This document shows, piece after piece, positions 8,272 to 14,514 of a DNA stretch of 15,928 nt. The notes below the pieces were generated by a model. The model did no database searches, had not been told where the DNA came from, and was given only the letters and a program-made list of their open reading frames with translations. The position numbers and the translations under genes are program-made. The stretch is taken from NCBI GenBank assembly GCA_031273145.1, contig JAISSL010000262.1, positions 1 to 15,928 on the forward strand. The letters run 5' to 3'. The DNA comes from Zoogloeaceae bacterium. Its GTDB lineage: Bacteria; Pseudomonadota; Gammaproteobacteria; Burkholderiales; Rhodocyclaceae. The first letter of the stretch is position 1. Each line of letters opens with the position of its first letter.

Positions 8272-9126
8272 ATGCGCAAAGTCATACACGGATGTGTGGG
8301 ATTGTTTGCGGTTTGTTTTGTTCTGGCGGGGTGTTCGGATGAGCCAGGGCGTGCTGCCACTCCCAATGTTAACAGTTCTCAGGGCGTTGAGGACGCAACC
8401 AGCTTTGAGGCCACCAAACGCGCAGCGGAGCAAGGGGACGCGGAAGCTCAATTTCGCCTTGCCGGGATGTACGCCGAAGGTCGGGGCGTAGCCAAGGATG
8501 ATGCCGAGGCCGCGATGTGGTGTCAAAAGGCGGCGGAACAGGGAGAAGCGATGGCTCAAGCTAACCTTGGCTGGATGTATGCCAAGGGTGTGGGCGTCAC
8601 CAAGAATGAAGCCGAAGCCGTGAAGTGGTACAGACTAGCGGCGGAACAGGGATCTGAGAGGGCTCAATCTATCCTTGGCTGGATGTATGCCAATGGTTGG
8701 GGCGTAGCCCAGGATGATGTCGAAGCTGTGAAGTGGTACAGACTAGCGGCGGAACAGGGAGAAGCGAAGGCTCAAGCTAACCTTGGCTGGATGTATGCCA
8801 AGGGTCTGGGTGTCACTAGGAATGAAGCCGAAGCCGTGAAGTGGTACAGACTAGCGGCGGAACAGGGACATGCGTTGGCTCAAGCTAGCCTTGGTTGGAT
8901 ATATGCCAATGCTCGGGGCGTAACCAAGGATGAAGCCGAGGCCGTGAAGTGGTTTCAAAAGGCCGCAGACCAAGGACATGCGGAGGCTCAATTTGAACTT
9001 GCCGGTATGTACTTCCACGGTCGGGGCGTCGCCAAGGATGAAGCCGAAGCCGTAAAGTGGTATCAAAAGGCCGCAGATCAGGGGCATCAAAGGGCACAGG
9101 ACGCAGTGAGGGCATTGTCGCGCTAG
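8272..9126 (+). CDS. Sel1-repeat (SLR/TPR-like) lipoprotein
   Basis: The ATG at 8272 has AGGAG at 8260-8264, seven bases upstream, giving 284 residues. The frame is open far upstream, but that part overlaps carB and the repeats. A signal peptide ends in the lipobox LAGC (Cys21), so an envelope lipoprotein is expected. After a linker of about 30 residues come six complete 36-residue Sel1 repeats and a partial seventh. The consensus runs AAEQG..AQ..LGWMYA.G.GV..(D/N)EAEAVKWY. Sel1 repeats form alpha/alpha superhelices that act as protein-interaction scaffolds. No catalytic domain is present, so a specific role or partner cannot be named. Downstream it converges on the Sua5 gene, whose stop is 37 bases away, with no clear terminator between them. 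Confidence 0.92.
   Translation: MRKVIHGCVGLFAVCFVLAGCSDEPGRAATPNVNSSQGVEDATSFEATKRAAEQGDAEAQFRLAGMYAEGRGVAKDDAEAAMWCQKAAEQGEAMAQANLGWMYAKGVGVTKNEAEAVKWYRLAAEQGSERAQSILGWMYANGWGVAQDDVEAVKWYRLAAEQGEAKAQANLGWMYAKGLGVTRNEAEAVKWYRLAAEQGHALAQASLGWIYANARGVTKDEAEAVKWFQKAADQGHAEAQFELAGMYFHGRGVAKDEAEAVKWYQKAADQGHQRAQDAVRALSR
8422..9123 (+). repeat. 108-bp tandem coding repeats of the Sel1 lipoprotein
   Basis: Units begin at 8422, 8530, 8638, 8746, 8854 and 8962, with a partial unit at 9070. The codons for AA(E/D)QG recur at exactly 108-base intervals with no indels. Units 2 and 4 differ at only 5 of 108 bases, while unit 3 between them is much more diverged. Confidence 0.9.
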
Positions 9127-9163
9127 GCGTTTTCTGTTTGCTTCCCATGCCTGAACAAAAAAA

Positions 9164-10180
9164 CTACTTAACCGCCGCGCGTAAGAGGCGATCCAAAATC
9201 GCCTGCCAGGCAGGAGTATCGGGCGGAGTTTCGACCACGATTTGAGCAAGGCCATAGCCATCCAGTTCGCGCAAGGTTGCGTAAAGCGCATGGGCATAGG
9301 CTTTTGGCGAAGGCGTGAGATTTCGCCAGAGATGCGGCGCGATGTCTGCCGGTTCCACCCTGCATGAAAGCACGCCCAAGCGATTGCCATTTGCCGCTTC
9401 GCGCAGCAAGAGCGGGGATAATGCTTCTGCCGGACACAAGACGAGCGGCGTGACCGGCGCATAGTGAGAAGCCAGCGAGCCGGAAACGCGCGGCGTGGAA
9501 AGGCTCGTTTTTTCGCGCTCTGCAAGCAGATGAACCGGCAGACTTCCCAGGACTTTTTCCAGCTCTGCGCTCGCAACATGACCGGGACGCAGAACGACAG
9601 CGCCGACTTCTTCCAGCCGGGTCAAATCGAGAATGGTGGATTCGATGCCGACCGAAGAAGCGCCCCCATCCAGCACCATAGCCACCTGTTCGCCCAGTTC
9701 CTCCCGCACATGCGCGGCCAAGGTAGGACTGACGCGCCCAAAACGGTTGGCGGAAGGCGCGGCAATTCCGGCAGTGGGCGAAACTTTCGCAAAGGCATGG
9801 AGCAGGTTTTGCGCGACCGGATGGGCAGGGACGCGCAAGCCGATACTCGCCTGTCCGCCCGTAACAATAGGAGAAACCCATGCCTGCTTCCTCAAAATCA
9901 GGGTAAGCGGCCCCGGCCAGAAAGCCTCTGCCAGTTCCCAGGCAACCGCCGGAATATCCGCCGCCCAGCGCGGCATGTCCGAACCCTGGGCAAGATGCAC
10001 AATGACCGGATGATCGGCAGGCCGTCCCTTGGCAGCAAAAATCCTGCCGACCGCCGCAGGATTGGCCGCATCCGCGCCCAGCCCATAAACCGTCTCCGTC
10101 GGAAAAGCCACCAGCTCGCCCGCTGTCAGAAGCAAGACCGCGCGGTCAATGGCAGGGAAAAAAATGTCAGGATGCGGCAT
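9164..10180 (-). CDS. L-threonylcarbamoyladenylate synthase, Sua5 type
   Basis: This enzyme makes threonylcarbamoyl-AMP from threonine, bicarbonate and ATP, the first step of tRNA t6A37 synthesis. It has 338 residues, much longer than TsaC alone (about 190), so it is the two-domain Sua5 form. The YrdC domain (about 10-200) carries FPTETVYGLG, the K51-x-R53 motif (AAKGRPADHP), SIGLRVPAHP and APSAN (141-145), which are substrate-binding elements of the family. SRVSGSLASHYAP-like sequence near 230 (RVSGSLASHYAP) starts the C-terminal Sua5 domain. The ATG (10180-10178) directly abuts the TAA of the NUDIX gene upstream. No Shine-Dalgarno is visible, so initiation probably depends on translational coupling. 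Confidence 0.95.
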   Translation of the reverse strand: MPHPDIFFPAIDRAVLLLTAGELVAFPTETVYGLGADAANPAAVGRIFAAKGRPADHPVIVHLAQGSDMPRWAADIPAVAWELAEAFWPGPLTLILRKQAWVSPIVTGGQASIGLRVPAHPVAQNLLHAFAKVSPTAGIAAPSANRFGRVSPTLAAHVREELGEQVAMVLDGGASSVGIESTILDLTRLEEVGAVVLRPGHVASAELEKVLGSLPVHLLAEREKTSLSTPRVSGSLASHYAPVTPLVLCPAEALSPLLLREAANGNRLGVLSCRVEPADIAPHLWRNLTPSPKAYAHALYATLRELDGYGLAQIVVETPPDTPAWQAILDRLLRAAVK

Positions 10181-10759
10181 TTATTCAGGAGGGGGAACGG
10201 CAGGCGCCGGCGTGGCCTGCCAATGCCAACCCGTAAGGGTCAGCCGATGCCAACGAAACGCCCCCGCGCGCCGGTCGGCAAAATAGCGTTCCAGACAGCA
10301 GGAGATCGTTGGAAAAGCCAGTTCCTGCCAGGGAATTTCCGCCTCGAAAAAAAGCGCGGTCTCCAGACTTTCCGCCCCCGGCGCGTGCCGCCCCGCGACC
10401 AGCTTCGCGCGATAAAAGACATGCACCTGGTCAACGCCCGGTACGTCCATGAAGGCAAAGAGTTCGGCTTCCTCAATTTCAGCCAGAGCCTCTTCCCGCG
10501 TTTCCCGCGCCGCCGCTTCGAGAGAACTTTCGCCGTTCTCCATGAATCCGGCAGGCAAGGTCCACAATCCCAGACGCGGCTCAATGGCGCGGCGACACAG
10601 AAGGATGCGTCCTTCCCACTCGACGACCGCGCCCAGCACCAGCCGGGGATTCTCGTAATGGATGTAACCACAGGCATCGCACACGGCGCGAGGCAGCGTA
10701 TCTCCCACCGGAATACGCGCCCCCACACGCTCGCCACACTGCGGACAGTAACGGATCAT
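10181..10759 (-). CDS. NUDIX hydrolase with N-terminal zinc ribbon
   Basis: NUDIX enzymes cleave nucleoside diphosphates linked to another group. The substrate here cannot be read from sequence. The preferred start is the ATG at 10759-10757, giving 192 residues beginning MIRYCPQCGE. An upstream in-frame ATG at 10840 would add 27 residues unlike the family and lies upstream of the likely promoter. Cys5, Cys8, Cys27 and Cys30 form a zinc ribbon. The NUDIX box runs from Gly71: G-x5-E77-x7-R85-E86-x2-E89-E90, in GFMENGESSLEAAARETREE. The box's usual late glycine is replaced by Leu, as often happens in this zinc-ribbon group. The acidic metal ligands are all present, so the enzyme should be active. 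It precedes and abuts the Sua5 gene, probably in one operon. Confidence 0.9.
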   Translation of the reverse strand: MIRYCPQCGERVGARIPVGDTLPRAVCDACGYIHYENPRLVLGAVVEWEGRILLCRRAIEPRLGLWTLPAGFMENGESSLEAAARETREEALAEIEEAELFAFMDVPGVDQVHVFYRAKLVAGRHAPGAESLETALFFEAEIPWQELAFPTISCCLERYFADRRAGAFRWHRLTLTGWHWQATPAPAVPPPE

Positions 10760-10788
10760 GGATGAATCCAAACAGACGGAAAGGCTTA

Positions 10789-10794
10789 ATTGTA
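10789..10794 (-). promoter_or_regulatory. Possible -10 box for the NUDIX-Sua5 operon
   Basis: On the minus strand TACAAT (10794-10789) lies about 30 bases upstream of the preferred NUDIX ATG. It is preceded by a small dyad CGCCC-GTCA-GGGCG. The -35 region is poor, so this is tentative. It agrees with the shorter start choice. Confidence 0.3.
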
Positions 10795-10872
10795 CGCCCT
10801 GACGGGCGCATCCATGTTGTGCGCCGGGGACGCATGGCATTCATGTAATAACTTGAAAACGGGTAGTGTGTG

Positions 10873-10901
10873 TTGCGTTACAACTCACGCTGGTCTATAA
10901 T
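10873..10901 (+). promoter_or_regulatory. Candidate sigma70 promoter for the methyltransferase gene
   Basis: TTGCGT (10873-10878), a 17-base spacer, and a perfect TATAAT (10896-10901) predict a start near 10908. That leaves an untranslated leader of about 130 nt before the methyltransferase ATG. It sits divergently to the NUDIX gene. Confidence 0.55.
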
Positions 10902-11038
10902 ATTGAGAGTGGCATCATGAACTGGACTGAAGCCTGCCCAAACTCAATGCCATCATGTGTTGTCTGCAAACCTTGACGCAGGATGAGGTACGTGGCGACG
11001 TAATTTACACTTTTTTGACAAAAAGTCTGGTGAATGAA

Positions 11039-11653
11039 ATGCATATGGAAAACCTCAATAACTATGATGCAATCAAATACGAAACCAACAATCCAATTGC
11101 CAAATTGATTCTAAAAAATTTTTTCGATGCCCTGGAAATTTTATTAGACACAATTCACGCTGAAAATGTCTACGAAGTCGGCTGTGGCAATGGGTATGTC
11201 ACTGAATTTCTCAAACGCCAATATCCCAAAGCGCATATCAGCGCAATGGATATCGATGGACAAAAAGTGGCGATTGCAAAAACCCGTATTGAGGGTATTA
11301 ATTTTTCCGTTGGGACAATTTATGATACCATGCAACAGTCAGATTCTTTTGACTTGGTTATTTCCACTGAAGTACTTGAACATCTGGATGATCCATTACG
11401 CGCTTTAAAAGAACTGGCAAGAATATCCAGGCGGTATATACTTATAACTACCCCAAACGAACCGTTCTGGCGTATAGCCAATATGGCGCGGCTAAAATAT
11501 ATATCCGCATTTGGCAATACTCCCGGACATATTAATCATTGGAGTAAAAAATCTCTGTGCGCGTTTGCGAACGAGATTTGCAATGTTCAAGCAGTAAAAA
11601 CGCCTTTCCCCTTTACCATACTTTTGTGTGAAAAACGATGTAATGTGAAATGA
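11039..11653 (+). CDS. Class I SAM-dependent methyltransferase
   Basis: This is a Methyltransf_11/25-type Rossmann enzyme of 204 residues. Motif I is VYEVGCGNGYVTEF, followed by an acidic residue at the second strand (AMDIDGQKV). VISTEVLEHLDDPLRALKEL and YILITTPNEPFW are typical of small-molecule or sugar methyltransferases. No membrane segment or signal is present. The frame is open from 10955, but the first 28 residues there look non-family. The ATGs at 11039 and 11045 are more likely, though neither has a strong Shine-Dalgarno. The gene is AT-rich like the glycan genes to its right and unlike the Sua5 and NUDIX genes to its left. It faces the ABC exporter gene, 41 bases apart. Methylation of a glycan or lipid-linked sugar is plausible from context, but the substrate is unknown. 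Confidence 0.85.
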   Translation: MHMENLNNYDAIKYETNNPIAKLILKNFFDALEILLDTIHAENVYEVGCGNGYVTEFLKRQYPKAHISAMDIDGQKVAIAKTRIEGINFSVGTIYDTMQQSDSFDLVISTEVLEHLDDPLRALKELARISRRYILITTPNEPFWRIANMARLKYISAFGNTPGHINHWSKKSLCAFANEICNVQAVKTPFPFTILLCEKRCNVK

Positions 11654-11694
11654 AATTTCTAATTGTCATTTGCACTGACATCGTAATTGACACT

Positions 11695-13446
11695 CTACAT
11701 GCCATGCTTAATCTCCTTAATGTGGGTTGTCATGAAAATCTTATTGAGGACAATAATCTGCTGACAATGTTGTAATGCCGACGATTTGTGTGCAACCACT
11801 ACGATGGTTTTGCTGCCGGATAGTGTGCGAATCGCCTCATTGACAGCCTCTTCCGTTTGCGCGTCCAGTGCGCTGGTTGCTTCATCCATGAACAAAACGG
11901 GAGGATCGCGATACAGGGCACGAGCAATGCCGATGCGCTGCCGTTGTCCACCAGAAAGACGGATGCCACGATCTCCAGTCACAGTATCATAGCCTTGTGG
12001 TAGTTCTTTCATAATGAAATCGTGAATATGGGACACACGTGCGGCTCGTTCTACGGCATCTCGATCAATTTTCGCAACAGGAATACCAAAAGCGATATTT
12101 TCAAGCACGCTTGCATCGGAAAGAAATATCTGCTGCGGCACATAACCAATCGCGTATTGCCAGGCGGATACATTGGCCTCTGTAATCATCACGTCATCTA
12201 TATATAACGCGCCGCCTTGAAGCCGCAAAAGTCCTAATAAAATATCCATGAGCGTACTTTTACCACTTCCACTTTTACCGACAATTCCCACGCAGGAGTT
12301 TGCCTTGATGACCAAATCAAAACCGTCCAGAATCAAAGCATCTGGAGAAGAAGGATAGGCATAACGTACCTGTTCCAAGCGAATTTCATGCTGCGGAATT
12401 AATGGATCAGTAGGTATAGCACTGGAAGTTTCTGATAGCATCAGGTCATCGCCGATTATATTGATGGATGCCAAGGAAAACCTCAACCTTGAAAATCCAC
12501 GATACATGATTTGCACAGAAGGCAACATCCGATATGCTGCAAACCCATACAAACCCAAGGTTGGCAAGACATATGTCAGATCATGCATTTTAAACAGCAG
12601 CCACATGGCAATCAAAATTAGACCGCTATAACCGGTTGCTTCCACAATATAAAGCGGTGATTGGCTCAGGGTATCATTAGCAGCTGCATGGCGGGAATAC
12701 ATGTACGACGCCTGTCCATATTTTTGCTGATAGGATATCGCCAGCCGATTTATTTTAACGTCTTTGATACCACCAAACACTTCACTGCATGCTTGATGAC
12801 GCTGACTATCCGCTACTTGCCATTCCCGCCCAATACGCGCCAAATGCTTGCGTGCCAATCTGTAAATAATACCGTATAAAATGCCAACTACAGCAATAAT
12901 GCAGAGTGCCATGACAGGATCAAACCAGACGATCAAACTCACGACCGCCAAGACGACAATTCCTTGAGCCAACAATTGCGATAATGGGATAAATACATTT
13001 ATAAGCAATGCATCTGTCTCTGACAAAAGCTTTTTTGCAAGTAAGGAAGGGTTGCTCGTCAAAAAAAACTCATAAGTTTGCTTAAGATAACGCTCCATCA
13101 GGCGCATACTGATGGAATGGCGTTCAAAATGAACAAAACGATTTACTAGATGTAGTGTTATTGTTTTGAAGGCGGAAGATGCAATAACTACCACAATTGA
13201 AAAAAAGCCCAGAGCAAAGATAAAATCCTTGGGAGAGTCAAAACCGAAGTATTGATAGATGGTCAACAACATCGCTTGTTTTTGAATTATGTCTGGATTT
13301 ACCAAAACCATTAGGAAAGGAGCGATGGAAATCACACCGACCGTTTCCAGTATAGCCATTAATACACAAAGTACCACTATCCAGACAGCTTTCTTCTGTT
13401 CGGATGGCGTAAAAAGATACCACACTTTTTTTAGAATATTCATCAT
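11695..13446 (-). CDS. ABC transporter, fused permease/ATPase (MsbA/PglK-like exporter)
   Basis: This 583-residue half-transporter has an N-terminal type IV exporter membrane domain with six hydrophobic segments between about 18 and 310. A C-terminal ATPase domain follows. Walker A is GKSGSGKST (390-398), the Q-loop is VPQQ (436-439), the signature is LSGGQRQR (497-504), Walker B with catalytic Glu is VLFMDE (517-522), and the H-loop is His553. All key residues are present, so it should be active as a dimer in the inner membrane. The style is close to lipid-linked oligosaccharide flippases such as PglK. Neighbouring glycosyltransferases support a glycan role, but the substrate is inferred only from context. 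The start overlaps the upstream remnant's stop as ATGA, and no independent Shine-Dalgarno is visible. A second ATG follows immediately at 13443. Confidence 0.93.
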   Translation of the reverse strand: MMNILKKVWYLFTPSEQKKAVWIVVLCVLMAILETVGVISIAPFLMVLVNPDIIQKQAMLLTIYQYFGFDSPKDFIFALGFFSIVVVIASSAFKTITLHLVNRFVHFERHSISMRLMERYLKQTYEFFLTSNPSLLAKKLLSETDALLINVFIPLSQLLAQGIVVLAVVSLIVWFDPVMALCIIAVVGILYGIIYRLARKHLARIGREWQVADSQRHQACSEVFGGIKDVKINRLAISYQQKYGQASYMYSRHAAANDTLSQSPLYIVEATGYSGLILIAMWLLFKMHDLTYVLPTLGLYGFAAYRMLPSVQIMYRGFSRLRFSLASINIIGDDLMLSETSSAIPTDPLIPQHEIRLEQVRYAYPSSPDALILDGFDLVIKANSCVGIVGKSGSGKSTLMDILLGLLRLQGGALYIDDVMITEANVSAWQYAIGYVPQQIFLSDASVLENIAFGIPVAKIDRDAVERAARVSHIHDFIMKELPQGYDTVTGDRGIRLSGGQRQRIGIARALYRDPPVLFMDEATSALDAQTEEAVNEAIRTLSGSKTIVVVAHKSSALQHCQQIIVLNKIFMTTHIKEIKHGM

Positions 13447-13622
13447 GTCGACTGCATTGGCAAATTAAACTGCGTCAAATATTGCACAATATTTGTGCCA
13501 AATATTTGACATTCATATCGCGCTGCAAAAGCGTGAGAGTCCTCCGCCATGTGCCAATTCAACCGCTCAATTCCTCCCCAAAGCGGTGAGAAATTACGGG
13601 TGATGATCATGATTTTCTTCAT
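13443..13622 (-). pseudogene. N-terminal remnant of a GT4-family glycosyltransferase (59 codons)
   Basis: The ATG at 13622-13620 starts MKKIMIITRNFSPLWGGIER and continues LNWHMAE. This is the classic first strand and glycine-rich loop of GT-B family 4 glycosyltransferases. AARYECQIFG then resembles the second strand, after which the frame ends at TGA (13445-13443). Intact family members have about 350-400 residues, so the catalytic C-terminal half is missing. The start overlaps the end of the GT2 gene by 29 bp and the stop overlaps the ABC gene as ATGA, so the operon stayed compact after the loss. It may be an internal deletion scar, or a small coupling ORF still translated. It cannot be an active transferase. 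Confidence 0.7.
13476..13508. repeat. Hairpin with 14-bp stem inside the glycosyltransferase remnant
   Basis: CAAATATT-GCACAA (13476-13489), loop TAT (13490-13492), TTGTGC (13493-13498), two unpaired bases CA, and AATATTTG (13501-13508). All 14 pairs are Watson-Crick. It lies 30 bases upstream of the ABC gene start on the minus strand and within the degenerate part of the remnant frame. The function is unknown: mRNA structure, operator-like dyad or deletion scar. Confidence 0.7.
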
Positions 13623-14514
13623 GTTTTCTCGCTTGCCCGGTTCCGCCAATCATGCCCGCGTCCTTATACATTAAGGAAGTAATTTGTTCGGAAACCAGAC
13701 CTATCAAAAATACAATGACTGACCCTGTGTAGAGCAGGGCGCTCATGTTGGTAAACCGTCCCTCGGTAAAAAGAGTATGAAGATACCAGGCAGTAGCAAG
13801 AAAAAACATAAACACCGAAATAGGCGCGAATATCTTGAGCGGTGAAAACAGGGTGCCAATCTTGAAAATGATTAACAGAAAACGCGCCCCATCCTGCATG
13901 ATCCTGATATGGCTTGTACCCATGCGTTTACCCGCATGAATCGGCTCATAAGCAACCAGATAACCGGAACGGAAAAAAGCCATGGTCGAAGTAGAGGGAT
14001 ACGAAAATCCATTGGGCAGCAAGTATAAAAATTCCCGAAATTTATCCGTATAAACGGCGCGAAATCCGGAAGTCAAATCCTCGATTTTCTTTCCCGTCAA
14101 ATAGCTTGCCAAGCGGTTATACAGGTAATTCGCTAACCCGCGCCCAAAATTAGCCTGGGAACCGGCTTGTCGAGCGCCCACAACCATGTCATAGCCACTA
14201 GCGAGCTTTTCCAGAAGGCGTGGAATATCAGCCGGATCGTGCTGACCATCTGCGTCCATGAACACGATGACATTCCCACGCGCAGTGCGCGCTCCAGTCT
14301 TAATCGCTGCGCCATTTCCTCTGGATTCAGGATGCGTAATCACACAAGCGCCAGCAGCAGTCGCCAATGCAGCGGTATTGTCGCTGGAGCCATCGTTGAC
14401 CACGATAATCTCTGCTTCAGGAAAAAGCGCGCGAATTCGTGCGATGGTCTGACCAATTACCAGTGCCTCATTTTTAGCAGGCAGCACAATACTCAGGTTC
14501 TCAGGGAACATCAT
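13594..14514 (-). CDS. GT2-family glycosyltransferase, polyprenol-phosphate (DPM1/ArnC-like) type
   Basis: This 306-residue protein has a GT-A domain at about 6-220 and two membrane segments at about 226-248 and 258-280. Key motifs are VLPAKNEA, VVNDGSSDNT (38-47), the metal-binding DAD at 87-89 (FMDADGQHDP) and DLTSGFRAV (146-154). Enzymes of this type move a sugar from a nucleotide donor to undecaprenyl or dolichyl phosphate at the cytoplasmic face of the inner membrane. The membrane anchors fit that role. The sugar cannot be read. The start ATG (14514) overlaps the stop of the TPR gene by 14 bp, with AGGAACGG just upstream. A second ATG follows at 14511. The C-terminus ends in an odd His/Glu/Asn-rich tail that overlaps the start of the GT4 remnant. 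Confidence 0.92.
   Translation of the reverse strand: MMFPENLSIVLPAKNEALVIGQTIARIRALFPEAEIIVVNDGSSDNTAALATAAGACVITHPESRGNGAAIKTGARTARGNVIVFMDADGQHDPADIPRLLEKLASGYDMVVGARQAGSQANFGRGLANYLYNRLASYLTGKKIEDLTSGFRAVYTDKFREFLYLLPNGFSYPSTSTMAFFRSGYLVAYEPIHAGKRMGTSHIRIMQDGARFLLIIFKIGTLFSPLKIFAPISVFMFFLATAWYLHTLFTEGRFTNMSALLYTGSVIVFLIGLVSEQITSLMYKDAGMIGGTGQARKHEENHDHHP

Noticed and set aside
8422..9123. Regular 108-bp repeats considered as a CRISPR or satellite array
   Set aside because: The units are contiguous, in frame and code for Sel1 repeats. There are no spacers.
8851..9579. 242-codon minus-strand frame across the Sel1 and Sua5 genes
   Set aside because: It spans the 3' ends of two convergent confident genes, reads the Sel1 repeats antisense, and lies in another frame of Sua5.
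9464..10765. 433-codon plus-strand frame across the Sua5 and NUDIX genes
   Set aside because: It is antisense to two genes with clear catalytic motifs. Its product is Arg/Pro/Gln-rich with no recognisable domain.
10917..10976. 19-codon ORF (MNWTEACPNSMPSCVVCKP) in the methyltransferase leader
   Set aside because: It has three cysteines and follows a good promoter, but no clear ribosome binding site, and it is too short to support from one sequence.
11015..11020. Perfect TTGACA just upstream of the methyltransferase ATG
   Set aside because: No acceptable -10 at 16-18 bases. The only candidate (CATATG) is about 21 bases away and overlaps the start codons.
11654..11694. Possible bidirectional terminator between the methyltransferase and ABC genes
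   Set aside because: Only a 5-bp stem (TGTCA/TGACA) with a 7-base loop and no T-run on either strand.
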